This document shows positions 1 through 9,130 of a stretch of DNA of 64,000 nucleotides, one piece after another. This DNA is from Candidatus Accumulibacter appositus (GTDB taxonomy: Bacteria; Pseudomonadota; Gammaproteobacteria; Burkholderiales; Rhodocyclaceae): NCBI GenBank assembly GCA_000585055.1, contig JEMX01000012.1, positions 94,406 to 158,405 of the forward strand. The letters are read 5' to 3'. The notes under the pieces are model-generated. The model was not told the DNA's origin and searched no databases. It saw only the letters and a program-made list of their open reading frames with translations. Made by a program: the position numbers and the translations under genes. Positions within the stretch are counted from its first letter, which is position 1. Each line of letters begins with the position of its first letter.

Positions 1-679
1 TTCCCTGCAGGATCAGCTCGGCCAGGCGCAGGTCCGCCGGCAAGGTGACTTTGAGGTTGCTGGCGTCACCGCCGATCAGCCGCGGCCGGAAACCAGCGGC
101 CTCGACGGCGGATGCTTCGTCCGTGCCCTGCGGGTATTCGGCGAGCGCCCGACGCAGCAAACCATAGCGGAACATCTGCGGCGTCTGTGCCTGCCACAGG
201 CCGTCGCGTGGCTCGGTACACGCGACACGCTGCTCAGCGTCGGCGCGCTTGAGCGTGTCGGCCAGCGGCACGGCCAGGAGGCCGCCGACCGGATCATCGG
301 CGAGCTGGTCGCACAGCGCCTTCAGGTTCGCCTGCGACAGGCAGGGGCGCGCCGCGTCGTGCACCAGCGCCCAGTCATCGTCGTGGGCGGCCGTGGCCGC
401 GGCCGACAGGCCATTGGCAACGCTGTCGGAGCGGCTGGCGCCACCGCAATACGCGGTCTCCAGTTTATGGCCCAGACTCGTCCAGTCGTATCGCCGCCAC
501 CAGCTGTCGTCCGGAGAGAGCACTACCCAGACGCGATCGATGCGCTGGCAGCGACAGAGTGCGGCAAGACTGTAGTAAATCAGGGGTCGGCCGGCGAGCA
601 TCTGGTATTGCTTTGGCATCTCGCCGCCAAAGCGCGATCCGCTGCCAGCGGCGGGGACGATTGCGTAGTGACGTAGCAT
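1..679 (-). CDS. ispD: 2-C-methyl-D-erythritol 4-phosphate cytidylyltransferase (partial, 3' end beyond window)
   Basis: IspD transfers CMP from CTP to methylerythritol phosphate in the MEP isoprenoid pathway. Reading leftward from the ATG at 679 gives 226 codons with no stop before the left edge, so the C-terminus is missing. The N-terminus has the nucleotide-binding signature [16 protein letters not shown] (about residues 10-25), and the middle has VHDAARPC, both typical of the family. The gene diverges from the amrB operon across about 130 bp. In related bacteria ispF often follows ispD, but that position lies outside the window. Confidence 0.93.
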   Translation of the reverse strand, partial: MLRHYAIVPAAGSGSRFGGEMPKQYQMLAGRPLIYYSLAALCRCQRIDRVWVVLSPDDSWWRRYDWTSLGHKLETAYCGGASRSDSVANGLSAAATAAHDDDWALVHDAARPCLSQANLKALCDQLADDPVGGLLAVPLADTLKRADAEQRVACTEPRDGLWQAQTPQMFRYGLLRRALAEYPQGTDEASAVEAAGFRPRLIGGDASNLKVTLPADLRLAELILQG

Positions 680-809
680 GGCGTAATTTTACTAAAGAAG
701 GCAGGTGGATAACGAAATGGCGCACAGGCTTCCACCTCCGGGCGATTTTTCGGATCCGCTACCGGTGCCGTCCGCCCTTCCCGAGGGCCCCTCTGCGAGG
801 ATCGACAAG

Positions 810-1640
810 ATGACTCACTCGACAAGCACGCTTCGTCCGGCCGCCGTCGCCGGCACCTTCTATCCAGGAACTGCCGGCGTTCTGACGCGCGATCTGCGTC
901 GGCTGCTCAGCGACGCGCTGGCCGGGCAAGGGAGCCATGCGCCAAGACGACCGAAAGCGATCATCGCGCCGCACGCCGGCTACGTGTATTCAGGAGCGAT
1001 CGCCGCAAGCGTCTATGCGCCACTGCACGCCTTGCGCGCCAGCATCCGGCGCGTCGTCCTGCTCGGCCCGACGCACCGCGTCGCGGTCGCCGGGCTGGCA
1101 GTCCCCGCGGTCAGCGCCTTCGCGACACCGCTCGGCGAGGTTCAGCTCGACAGCGAGGCCATGCGCAGCATCGCGCGACTGCCGCAGGTGGTGGTCAGCG
1201 ACGCCGCGCACGCCTGGGAGCACTCGCTCGAAGTGCAACTACCGTTCCTGCAGACAGTTCTGGAGCAGTTCACGCTGGTGCCCCTGGCAGTTGGCGACGC
1301 CTCGCCGGCGGAAGTCGCCGAAGTGCTCGAGACCCTGTGGGGCGGCGACGAAACGCTGATCGTGATCAGCTCCGACCTCTCGCATTTCCTGCCCTACGCG
1401 CGCGCCCGTGAGACCGACGGCGACACCGCCCGCCACATCCTTGCCCTCGACGCGAAGCTCAACCATCAACAGGCCTGCGGCGCGACACCGGTCAATGGCC
1501 TCTTGCTGGCCGCGCGTCGGCACGGGCTGCGGGCGCAACTGCTCGACCTGCGCAATTCGGGCGATACCGCCGGCGACAAGGCACGCGTCGTCGGCTATGG
1601 CGCTTTCAGCTTTACGGCGGAGGGCGCCGATGCCGACTGA
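810..1640 (+). CDS. amrB: AmmeMemoRadiSam system protein B (MEMO1 family)
   Basis: A 276-residue MEMO1-family protein, the first gene of the conserved AmmeMemoRadiSam triad whose reaction is not established. MEMO1 proteins are dioxygenase-fold, metal-binding proteins. The likely ligands are visible: His55 in APHAGYVYSG, the His of GPTHRV, the His of SSDLSHF and the Cys of ACGATPVNG. The ATG at 810 was chosen because a GAGG sits about 9 bases upstream and the protein then begins just before the conserved AAVAGTFYPG. An upstream in-frame start at 705 would add 35 residues with no family resemblance. The 3' end overlaps amrA by 11 bases. Confidence 0.92.
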   Translation: MTHSTSTLRPAAVAGTFYPGTAGVLTRDLRRLLSDALAGQGSHAPRRPKAIIAPHAGYVYSGAIAASVYAPLHALRASIRRVVLLGPTHRVAVAGLAVPAVSAFATPLGEVQLDSEAMRSIARLPQVVVSDAAHAWEHSLEVQLPFLQTVLEQFTLVPLAVGDASPAEVAEVLETLWGGDETLIVISSDLSHFLPYARARETDGDTARHILALDAKLNHQQACGATPVNGLLLAARRHGLRAQLLDLRNSGDTAGDKARVVGYGAFSFTAEGADAD

Positions 1641-2178
1641 CCCTCTTGGCAGTGCCCTGCTGGTCAGTGCGCGCAACGCCATCGGCGCAAAGTTCGGACG
1701 GCCGCCGCAGCCGGTCACGCCGCTGCCCGAACTCACCGCGCCGGGAGCAAGCTTCGTCACGCTGACCCAGAACGGGCAGCTGCGCGGCTGTATCGGCAGC
1801 CTGGAAGCCCAGCGGCCACTGGCCAGCGACGTCGCCGAGAATGCCTTCGCCGCCGCTTTTCGCGATCGGCGCTTTCCGCCACTGAGCGAGCAGGAGTTGC
1901 CGCGCACCCGCGTCGAGGTGTCATTGCTGACGCCAGCCGAGCCCTTCCCGGTGCGCAGCGAAGAAGACGCCCTGGCCCGCCTGCGACCGGGTGTCGATGG
2001 CCTGATCCTCAGCTACGGGCGGCGCCGGGCGACCTTCCTGCCACAGGTCTGGGAGTCCCTCCCCGAGCCCCGACAATTCATGGCCCAACTCAAGCTGAAA
2101 GCCGGCTTGGCCGCCGACTTCTGGGACCCCGAGATCAGGCTGGCGCGTTATGGAGTACGAAAATGGAAAGAGACCTGA
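1630..2178 (+). CDS. amrA: AmmeMemoRadiSam system protein A (AMMECR1 domain)
   Basis: A 182-residue AMMECR1-domain protein, normal length for the bacterial stand-alone form. The family signature LRGCIGSLEAQRPL is present near residue 55, followed by the FRDRRFPPLS segment. The ATG at 1630 lies inside the end of amrB and the gene runs 16 bases into amrS, so the three genes are probably translationally coupled. The biochemical role is unknown. Constant association with MEMO and a radical SAM enzyme suggests one pathway or complex. Confidence 0.93.
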   Translation: MPTDPLGSALLVSARNAIGAKFGRPPQPVTPLPELTAPGASFVTLTQNGQLRGCIGSLEAQRPLASDVAENAFAAAFRDRRFPPLSEQELPRTRVEVSLLTPAEPFPVRSEEDALARLRPGVDGLILSYGRRRATFLPQVWESLPEPRQFMAQLKLKAGLAADFWDPEIRLARYGVRKWKET

Positions 2179-3272
2179 ACGACTCGCTGAAGACGGCCGC
2201 ATCCTCCTACCCCGCTCGCTGGTGGCACCCGATTGCCGAAGGGCGCATTCAGTGCGACCTCTGCCCCCGCGACTGCAAGCTGCACGAGGGCCAGCGCGGC
2301 GCCTGCTTCGTCCGCCAGAACACTGCCGGTGAGATGATATTGACCACTTACGGTCGTTCATCGGGTTTCTGCATCGACCCGATCGAAAAGAAACCGCTCA
2401 ACCACTTCTACCCGGGCTCGTCGATTCTTTCCTTCGGCACCGCCGGCTGCAACCTGGCCTGCAAATTCTGCCAGAACTGGGACATTTCCAAGTCCAAGGA
2501 CATGGACCGCCTGCTCGACGCCGCCAGCCCCGAGGGAATCGCGGCGGCCGCGGCGGCATACGGTGCACAAGCGGTCGCCTTCACCTACAACGACCCGGTG
2601 ATTTTCGCCGAGTACGCGATCGATACCGCCACCGCCTGCCGGGCAAATGGCATCAAGACCGTCGCCGTCACTGCGGCCTATATCTATCCCGAACCGGCAC
2701 GCGAGTTCTTTGCGGTCATGGACGGCGCCAACGTCGACCTCAAGGCCTTCAGCGATGACTTCTACTTCAAGCTCTGCGGCGGCCATCTGCAACCGGTGCT
2801 CGATACGCTCGCCTACATCCATCACGAAACGAACTGCTGGCTGGAAATCACCACCCTGCTGATCCCTGGCCGCAACGACTCGCCGGGCGAGATCAAGGCC
2901 CTCTCCGACTGGGTGGCGCGTGAGCTGGGGGCGAATGTACCCCTGCACTTCTCGGCCTTCCACCCTGACTGGAAAATGAGCGATCTGCCGCCGACGCCGC
3001 CATCGACCCTGACCCAGGCCCGGCGCATCGCTATCGATGCCGGTCTGAACTACGTCTACACCGGGAATGTTCATGACACCGAAGGCGGCACCACTTTCTG
3101 CCCGCAGTGCAAGGCGGCGCTGATCGAGCGCGACTGGTACCACATCCGCCATTACGACCTGCCGAGCGATGGCCGCTGCCCGCACTGCGCGACACCGATT
3201 GCCGGCTATTTCCAACGCTTCGGCAAGCCTTTCGGTCCGCGTCGCGTACCGGTTCGGCTCGTGCGCCCTTGA
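2163..3272 (+). CDS. amrS: AmmeMemoRadiSam system radical SAM enzyme
   Basis: A 369-residue radical SAM protein related to pyruvate formate-lyase activating enzymes. The 4Fe-4S cluster motif CNLACKFC supplies Cys96, Cys100 and Cys103. An N-terminal Cys set (Cys31, 34, 38, 48) precedes it, and two CxxC pairs near the C-terminus (CPQC and CPHC) look like a zinc ribbon. The start overlaps amrA by 16 bases and the stop overlaps the next gene as TTGA, so all four genes read as one operon. Substrate and product are unknown for the family. Confidence 0.94.
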   Translation: MERDLNDSLKTAASSYPARWWHPIAEGRIQCDLCPRDCKLHEGQRGACFVRQNTAGEMILTTYGRSSGFCIDPIEKKPLNHFYPGSSILSFGTAGCNLACKFCQNWDISKSKDMDRLLDAASPEGIAAAAAAYGAQAVAFTYNDPVIFAEYAIDTATACRANGIKTVAVTAAYIYPEPAREFFAVMDGANVDLKAFSDDFYFKLCGGHLQPVLDTLAYIHHETNCWLEITTLLIPGRNDSPGEIKALSDWVARELGANVPLHFSAFHPDWKMSDLPPTPPSTLTQARRIAIDAGLNYVYTGNVHDTEGGTTFCPQCKAALIERDWYHIRHYDLPSDGRCPHCATPIAGYFQRFGKPFGPRRVPVRLVRP

Positions 3273-4051
3273 GCGAAGCGAGCGCCACCGCCGACACCAC
3301 CGACAGGGCCGACACGAGTACGCTGGCCATCGACAGCGGTGGAGTGCGTCTGCACGCCGAGCTGACGCTGCCCGCACGGCCCTCGGCGCTGGTGGTCCTG
3401 GCCCACGCCGGACCGAATCCCGAAGCCCGTGACGACGCCCTCGCCGTCATCCTCCGCCACGCCGGCATCGGCACCCTGCGCTGCGACCTGCTGACCAGCA
3501 GCGAAGCACGCTTCGCCGACAATCATCACCAGGTGTCGCTGCTTGCCAGCCGCCTGCTCGACGGTCTGACCCTGCTCAGGCAGCAGATGCTCCTGGACGA
3601 CTTGCCGACGCTGCCGGTCGGCCTCTGCGGCGCTGGCGACTGCTCGCCGGTGGTCGTGCGCGCCGCCGCCATCCGGGACCGTGACATCTTTGCCACAGTC
3701 TGCCGCGGCGGCCTGATCGACCTCGCCGGCATGCTCTACCTGCAGACCCTGGTCTCGCCCTTGCTGGTCCTCGTCGGTGAAGGCGAACAACGGCTCGAAG
3801 CCAGCAACCGCCGCGCCTTGCACAAGCTCGCCGCGCGCAAGGAATTGAAGCTCCTACCGGCAAGCGCCGACGCCCCAGAGTCGGCGGCCGCCTTCGAGTG
3901 GGTCGCGCGCGAAACGGCGCGATGGTTCGTGGACCATCTGCCAGCTGCCGCAACGGTCATGACCGTCGAGACGCCCCAGATCATGAAAGTCATGACCGTT
4001 TCCCCCTCTTCCCCAACCCTTCTCCCGCGAGGAGAGAAGGGAGCTTCGTGA
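3269..4051 (+). CDS. Alpha/beta-hydrolase-fold protein, probably catalytically dead
   Basis: A 260-residue protein of the dienelactone-hydrolase-like family. The fold is recognisable from LVVLAHAGPNPEARDDALA, the RHAGIGTLRCDLLT strand and the late VSPLLVLVGEGE strand. The nucleophile elbow, usually GASTGA, reads GAGDCS (residues 121-126), so the Ser is Gly. The acid (usually in VGGDD) and the His (usually PGATH) also seem absent, replaced by VGEGE and PASAD. The TTG at 3269 was chosen because it overlaps the amrS stop as TTGA. About 30 C-terminal residues come from a dispersed repeat that enters the gene at about 3955. Confidence 0.75.
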   Translation: MSEASATADTTDRADTSTLAIDSGGVRLHAELTLPARPSALVVLAHAGPNPEARDDALAVILRHAGIGTLRCDLLTSSEARFADNHHQVSLLASRLLDGLTLLRQQMLLDDLPTLPVGLCGAGDCSPVVVRAAAIRDRDIFATVCRGGLIDLAGMLYLQTLVSPLLVLVGEGEQRLEASNRRALHKLAARKELKLLPASADAPESAAAFEWVARETARWFVDHLPAAATVMTVETPQIMKVMTVSPSSPTLLPRGEKGAS

Positions 4052-4078
4052 GTCGCTTGCGCGACTTTCAGATTAAGC
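3955..4078 (+). repeat. Dispersed hairpin repeat, copy A
   Basis: Shares the run ATCATGAAAGTCATGACCG, a TTCTCCCGC segment and the terminal palindrome AGTCGC-TTGC-GCGACT with copies near 6.6, 13.6, 27.0, 51.1 and 59.3 kb. This copy starts inside the end of the upstream hydrolase gene and extends into the spacer before glgB. Confidence 0.75.
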
Positions 4079-4182
4079 AGCTAACGGCCACCCGCCCCTA
4101 GCGGCGCTGGGCATCATTATCCTGAGGCTTGCCGTTGGAATAATTCCTGGCGCACGGCGGCAACTATTAACCCATGCTGAGC

Positions 4183-4211
4183 TTGTGGTACAAATGGCCA
4201 AGGAATAAAAT
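4183..4211 (+). promoter_or_regulatory. Candidate sigma-70 promoter for glgB
   Basis: TTGTGG and TAAAAT are separated by exactly 17 bases. Transcription would start near 4218, leaving a leader of about 170 bases before the glgB ATG. The rest of the 4079-4387 spacer holds no convincing gene. Confidence 0.45.
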
Positions 4212-4387
4212 TGAGGCCGAGCCATGTGGGATAAAGATTGGCAAACAGCAGGAGAAGCAGAAGGACAAGCGCATTGCACGGGCGCCTCACGTCGCCGACC
4301 TTTGGCGCGCGCAGAAGACGAATCCCACAATTTCCTGGCCGCGGCCCGCATTCGTACCGCGGCGTCAACGCAAAATCGAGAACGCAT

Positions 4388-6577
4388 ATGAAACAGGCAG
4401 AAAGCACGACCCGAGCTACCCTCAATGACAACCACCTGAAGATCATCGAGGCCAGGCACCACGATCCCTTCGAACTGCTCGGCAAGCACCCAATCGCAAA
4501 CGGCGTAGAGGTCTGCGTCTATATTCCGCATGCCGTGGAAGTCTCCATACTGGAAGGCAACCGCCCCCTGCAGCGGATCGGCGAGAGCGACTTCTTCACC
4601 TGGCGCGGCGCGGCGGGCGACGTTCCAGAGCACTATCGCTTGATCTGGCTTGACGATGGCCATCGCCAGCACATTGCCCACGACCCCTATTCCTACGGGC
4701 CGCAGATTGGTGATCTTGACCTGCACCTGCTGAGCGCCGGCAACCACCGCCATGCCTACAAGGTTCTCGGCGCCAACTGCCGCGAAGTGGACGGGGTCGC
4801 CGGCGTCCTGTTCGCCGTCTGGGCGCCCAATGCCGAACGCGTCAGCGTGGTGGGTGACTTCAACCGCTGGGACGGTCGCCGCCACCAGATGCGTGTGCGT
4901 CCGGGCAGCGGTGTGTGGGAGATCTTCATTCCCGATCTTGGTCCGGGAGCCTTCTACCGCTTCGAGATCAGGAATCGCAACAGCGGCGAGGTGCTGCTGA
5001 AGTCCGATCCCTACGGGCAGCAGTTCGAGGCGCGGCCGAAAACGGCGTCGATCGTCGTCGGCGATTCGGAGCACGTCTGGCAGGACGGCGAGTGGATGGC
5101 CAAGCGTGCCGAGTGGGACTGGCAGCACGCGCCGATGTCGGTCTACGAGGTGCACCTCGGTTCCTGGCAGCGCGGACCGGAAGGCGAATTCCTCAACTAC
5201 CGCGAGCTGGCCGTCAGGCTGGTTGACTACGTCACGCGCATGGGCTTCACGCACGTGGAACTGCTGCCGGTCACCGAGCATCCCTTCGACCTCTCGTGGG
5301 GCTACCAGGCGACGGGCTATTTCGCCCCAACCAGCCGTTTTGGCACGCCGGACGATTTCCGCTTCTTCGTCGACCACTTGCATGCCCACCATATCGGCGT
5401 GATTCTCGACTGGGTGCCAGCGCACTTTCCGAAAGACGCTTATGCCCTCGCCCGCTTCGACGGCACCGCTCTCTACGAGCACGAGGACCCGCGCAAGGGT
5501 GAGCACCTCGACTGGTCCACGCTGATCTTCAACTTCGGTCGTAACGAAGTGAGGAACTTCCTGGTCGCCAGCGCCCTGTACTGGTTGCGCGAGATGCACC
5601 TCGATGGCCTGCGCGTCGACGCCGTGGCTTCGATGCTCTACCTCGACTATTCGCGCGAGGACTGGATTCCCAACATGTACGGGGGTCGCGAGAACCTGGA
5701 GGCGATCGAGTTCCTGCGCGAGCTCAACAGCGTCACGCACGTCGAATGTCCGGGCGCCCTGGTCATCGCCGAGGAGTCCACCTCCTGGCCGCAGGTGACG
5801 CGACCGGTCTACCTGGGTGGCCTCGGCTTCGACATCAAGTGGAACATGGGCTGGATGAACGACACCCTGCGCTACATCGCCCAGGAACCGATCTATCGCC
5901 AGTACCACCACAACCTGCTGACCTTCAGCATGCTCTATTCCTTCACCGAGAACTTCATGCTGCCTTTCTCGCACGATGAAGTGGTGCATGGCAAAGGCTC
6001 GATGCTGAACAAGATGCCGGGTGACGAATGGCAACGCTTCGCCAATCTGCGCACCCTTTACAGCTACATGTTCACCCATCCCGGCAAGAAGCTGCTGTTC
6101 ATGGGCACCGAGTTCGGCCAGGGACTGGAATGGAACAGCGCCGGCGTGCTCGATTGGTATGTCCTCGAATACCCGCTGCACAGCGGCATGCAACGCATGG
6201 TCAGCGACCTCAACCACCTCTATCGCGACAAGGCGGCGCTGCATGGCCACGAGTTCGAGTGGACCGGCTTCGAATGGATCGACTGCAATGATTCCGCCCA
6301 GTCGATCCTGAGCTTCGTGCGTCGCTCCGGATCCGAGTTCGTGGTCGTGGTCGTGAATCTGACGCCCGTGCCGCGCACGACCTATCGCATTGGCGTGCCT
6401 GAAGAGGGCGCCTACGCAGAAATCTTCAACTCCGATTCGCATTTCTACGGCGGCAGCAACCTCGGCAACGGGCAGGACGCTCTAGTTGCCCAATCCATGC
6501 CGTGGATGAATCGCTCGCACTCGTTGCAAATCACCGTACCGCCCCTGGCGACCGTCGTTCTGGCGCGAGTTCAATAA
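4388..6577 (+). CDS. glgB: 1,4-alpha-glucan branching enzyme
   Basis: A 729-residue GlgB, the usual length. It cuts alpha-1,4-glucan and rejoins the piece as an alpha-1,6 branch during cytoplasmic glycogen synthesis. An N-terminal CBM48 pair ([10 protein letters not shown], then [19 protein letters not shown]) precedes the GH13 barrel. Catalytic residues are Asp411 ([10 protein letters not shown]), Glu462/463 (IAEEST) and Asp530 ([11 protein letters not shown]). The ATG at 4388 follows a purine-rich GAGAA and matches the family N-terminus; an upstream in-frame start would add 50 unrelated residues. No other glg gene lies nearby. The 3' end faces DUF3616 across a repeat-filled spacer. Confidence 0.97.
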   Translation: MKQAESTTRATLNDNHLKIIEARHHDPFELLGKHPIANGVEVCVYIPHAVEVSILEGNRPLQRIGESDFFTWRGAAGDVPEHYRLIWLDDGHRQHIAHDPYSYGPQIGDLDLHLLSAGNHRHAYKVLGANCREVDGVAGVLFAVWAPNAERVSVVGDFNRWDGRRHQMRVRPGSGVWEIFIPDLGPGAFYRFEIRNRNSGEVLLKSDPYGQQFEARPKTASIVVGDSEHVWQDGEWMAKRAEWDWQHAPMSVYEVHLGSWQRGPEGEFLNYRELAVRLVDYVTRMGFTHVELLPVTEHPFDLSWGYQATGYFAPTSRFGTPDDFRFFVDHLHAHHIGVILDWVPAHFPKDAYALARFDGTALYEHEDPRKGEHLDWSTLIFNFGRNEVRNFLVASALYWLREMHLDGLRVDAVASMLYLDYSREDWIPNMYGGRENLEAIEFLRELNSVTHVECPGALVIAEESTSWPQVTRPVYLGGLGFDIKWNMGWMNDTLRYIAQEPIYRQYHHNLLTFSMLYSFTENFMLPFSHDEVVHGKGSMLNKMPGDEWQRFANLRTLYSYMFTHPGKKLLFMGTEFGQGLEWNSAGVLDWYVLEYPLHSGMQRMVSDLNHLYRDKAALHGHEFEWTGFEWIDCNDSAQSILSFVRRSGSEFVVVVVNLTPVPRTTYRIGVPEEGAYAEIFNSDSHFYGGSNLGNGQDALVAQSMPWMNRSHSLQITVPPLATVVLARVQ

Positions 6578-6608
6578 TGTGAAAGTCGCGCCAGCGACTC
6601 ACGAAACC

Positions 6609-6633
6609 CCCTTCTCCCGCTGCGGGAGAAGGG
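6609..6633. terminator. Hairpin between convergent genes, possible bidirectional terminator
   Basis: CCCTTCTCCCG and CGGGAGAAGGG form a perfect 11-bp stem with a 3-base loop about 30 bases past the glgB stop. There is no T-tract, so termination is an inference from position and stem strength. Confidence 0.4.
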
Positions 6634-6643
6634 CTGGGGGTGA

Positions 6644-6877
6644 GGCGGGGAATTCAGGGAGCATGCTCCCTGCCCACCGAACGATTCCGGCGTGCAAGCC
6701 GGAATGCGCACTGCAAGTGGAGGCGGGGAATTCAGGGAGCATGCTCCCTGCCCACCGAACGATTCCGGCGTGCAAGCCGGAATGCGCACTGCAAGTGGAG
6801 GGGGAAGTTCCACGAGCATGCTCCCTGCCCGGCGAACGATCCCGGCCTGGCACCCGGAATGCGCTGCAAGCAGAGAG
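6644..6877. repeat. Three tandem copies of a 78-bp unit
   Basis: Units start at 6644, 6722 and 6800. The first two are identical by eye. The third is diverged but keeps GAGCATGCTCCCTGCCC, the CGAACGAT run and the CCGGAATGCGC run. Each unit carries the GGGAGCATGCTCCC palindrome (the third shortened). Confidence 0.85.
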
Positions 6878-6887
6878 GGATGCCTGC

Positions 6888-8075
6888 TTAGCGCGGCACG
6901 GCAAACTCCAGCGCTCCGCCGTCGCACATGCCGTCGGACAGAATCAGCAGCTTGTAGTCCTGTGGCGTCTCTTCGAGCACCGTCATGGCCTCCGGTTTCA
7001 GCGCCTTGTCTTCGCAGGCGTTCGCCTTGCCCGCTTTGAGTTCGCGCAGCTTTACGTCTCCCAAATCCAGGCTGGCTAGTGCTTTTGGCGCCACCGCGCC
7101 TGCGCCGCTTTTTCCGTCCCACCAGACAATCGACCAACCCACGCGCTTCTGATTGGCGAGCTCGTCGTCCGGGCCGGCAAGCAGCAAGAAACCACTTGTT
7201 ACGGCCACCATATCGCGTATGCCACGCCCTGCCCCGACCTTGATTCGGGTGACGCTGGCCTTGCCGTCCTTGACATCGCCGCCCTTGAACAGAGCTTCGG
7301 CGTCGACCGCAAGGATGAGCGCCTGTCCCTTATTGGCCGGACCACGGAAGCCGAAATACAGGCGCCCATCCTTGACCGCCAGGCCTTCAATGTTCACGCC
7401 ATCTTGCCCCGCCAGCTGCGGCGCCTCGGGGGGAGGCGCAGAACCCAGGCATTTGCCTTCGCCGACATGCGCCTGTAGTTCGGGCTGCGCGTGCATGATC
7501 GCCCACAGGCGCCCGCTGTCCGCATAGTCCACCAGGATCCCGCTGGGGTCACCGCCGGGAGAACGCAGCGCGCGGCCAGTCGCCGGGTCGCGGCGGAAGC
7601 GGATCACATGACGGCTGTGCGGATTGCTCTTGCAGTCGGAACGCTTGGCCGAATGCGAGCCAGTGACGTAGAAGTAGCTGCCATCGGTGGCCGCGCCTTC
7701 AGCGTCCAGTTCGCCCTCGTCGGCGCGCAGCACAACGCGCTCGGGCCCGACCGCCAGAGTTCCACCGCGCAGGGTTGCATAACGTGCCTCGACCCCCTCG
7801 TCGAAGACCAGCAAGCAGATGCGCTGTTGCACGGCGCTGAGACTGCAGGCCATGCCACTGACCGAGCGACGGACTTTGGCGTCTTTCTTCTTCTCCAGGC
7901 CGAAGGAAAAGCCATCGCCGCTACTCCACGGACCGCTGCTTGGCTGCACAAGGGGAGGCGTCAGCGGCGGTGTTCGGGACTGCGCACCACCTGGCGGCAA
8001 TAGAAGCGAAGCGCCGACGAGCGCCATGGTGCAGAGCTGCCGGCAGGAGGAAGGTCGGATCGTGGGTGGCTTCAT
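6888..8075 (-). CDS. DUF3616 domain-containing protein, probably exported
   Basis: A 395-residue protein with a hydrophobic N-terminal segment (MALVGASLLLPPGGAQS) that looks like a signal peptide. Family landmarks are GAATDGSYFYVTGSHSAKR near residue 130 and IEGLAVKDGRLYFGFRGP near residue 230, which resemble blades of a propeller fold. The function of DUF3616 is not established. Paired Cys residues fit an extracytoplasmic location. It converges on glgB and lies 22 bases downstream of the RIO kinase gene on the same strand, so the two may be cotranscribed. Confidence 0.85.
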   Translation of the reverse strand: MKPPTIRPSSCRQLCTMALVGASLLLPPGGAQSRTPPLTPPLVQPSSGPWSSGDGFSFGLEKKKDAKVRRSVSGMACSLSAVQQRICLLVFDEGVEARYATLRGGTLAVGPERVVLRADEGELDAEGAATDGSYFYVTGSHSAKRSDCKSNPHSRHVIRFRRDPATGRALRSPGGDPSGILVDYADSGRLWAIMHAQPELQAHVGEGKCLGSAPPPEAPQLAGQDGVNIEGLAVKDGRLYFGFRGPANKGQALILAVDAEALFKGGDVKDGKASVTRIKVGAGRGIRDMVAVTSGFLLLAGPDDELANQKRVGWSIVWWDGKSGAGAVAPKALASLDLGDVKLRELKAGKANACEDKALKPEAMTVLEETPQDYKLLILSDGMCDGGALEFAVPR

Positions 8076-8097
8076 GGCATTGGAGGGCTATGGGTGC

Positions 8098-8943
8098 TCA
8101 TTGATCTTCCCGGCACATACGGCGGATTTCGTTTTCCTTGATGGCCAGATCGACCTGTTGCAGGACCGCATCGACATCCGCCAGTCGTTCGTCGAGAACG
8201 ACCTGACCGGTCAAGGCGAGATCCGGGGTCAGCAGGCCACTTTCGTAGTGCGCCCAGATTTCCTTGCCGAACTGGCTATCCGCGAGCGAGGGCGCAAAAC
8301 TGCCGAAGTAGCTGCGCAGATTGAGTACGTCCCGGGCAAACATTTCGGCAGCACTGCTGTTACCCGCCGCGTCGATCGCCTGCGGCACATCGATGATCAC
8401 CGGCCCGTCCTCGCCGACGAGGATGTTGTATTCGGAAAGGTCGCCGTGGATGATGCCGGCGCACAGCATACGCACCACCTGCTTTATCAGCAGAGCATGG
8501 AACTCCAGCGCCAGCTCTTCGTTGAGCTCGACATCGTTGAGGCGCGGTGCCGGATCACCGTCGGCATCGACGATCAAATCCATCAGCAAGACACCCTCGT
8601 AGCAAAGGTGCGGCTGTGGAACCCTCACCCCCGCAGCGGCCAGCCGATACAGGGCGTCGACCTCGGCACTCTGCCAGACCGCTTCCTGCATCTTGCGCCC
8701 GAAGCGACTACCTTTCTCCATGGCCCGCGTCTGGCGGCTGTTCCTGACCTTGCGGCCTTCCTGATACGAGGCGTTGTGGCGAAAGCTGCGCTGGCTGGCG
8801 TCCTTATAGACTTTGGCGCAACAAATGTCGTCGCCACAGCGAACGACATAGACGGTTGCCTCCTTGCCGCTCATCAGCTGGCCGAGCACCTCGTCTACGA
8901 GGCCTTCTTCAACGAGCGCTGCAAGTCTTGTCGGGGTCTTCAT
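8098..8943 (-). CDS. RIO1-family serine/threonine protein kinase
   Basis: A 281-residue protein kinase of the bacterial RIO type. It has the glycine-poor nucleotide loop SGKEATVYVVR, the ATP lysine in CAKVYKD, the catalytic loop IHGDLSEYNILV and the metal-binding Asp in VIIDVPQAID. The ATG at 8943 gives the family start MKTPTRLAALVEEGLVDEV; a longer in-frame extension is not conserved-looking. The substrate is unknown. Confidence 0.9.
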   Translation of the reverse strand: MKTPTRLAALVEEGLVDEVLGQLMSGKEATVYVVRCGDDICCAKVYKDASQRSFRHNASYQEGRKVRNSRQTRAMEKGSRFGRKMQEAVWQSAEVDALYRLAAAGVRVPQPHLCYEGVLLMDLIVDADGDPAPRLNDVELNEELALEFHALLIKQVVRMLCAGIIHGDLSEYNILVGEDGPVIIDVPQAIDAAGNSSAAEMFARDVLNLRSYFGSFAPSLADSQFGKEIWAHYESGLLTPDLALTGQVVLDERLADVDAVLQQVDLAIKENEIRRMCREDQ

Positions 8944-9130
8944 GGGGTGTTCATCTTTGTGGCAATGCCGCAGTGTAGCGCCTTCCGCCCTAGGGGACGG
9001 TGCTGCGCTATACAAACAGCAGCTCACGAAGCATCGATTGCTCTACGCTGGCACCGAGCGCGCGCCTGGCGCGATCCGCGTAGCTGCTCACCAGCACTGC
9101 CGGGCCGGGTGTGTCGAAGTGCGATGCGCG

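Larger units (their letters stand above)
6583..6880 (-). repeat. Dispersed hairpin repeat, copy E, with internal tandem array
   Basis: This is the copy A family in reverse orientation. It begins with the AGTCGC...GCGACT palindrome, then the long TTCTCCCGC/GCGGGAGAA hairpin, then segments with GGGAGCATGCTCCC and GATTCCGGC...GCCGGAAT. It fills the whole spacer between the convergent genes glgB and DUF3616. Confidence 0.75.

Noticed and set aside
4073..6442. 789-codon open frame on the minus strand opposite glgB
   Set aside because: It mirrors glgB in a GC-rich genome, has no recognisable family and no ribosome-binding site; glgB is certain.
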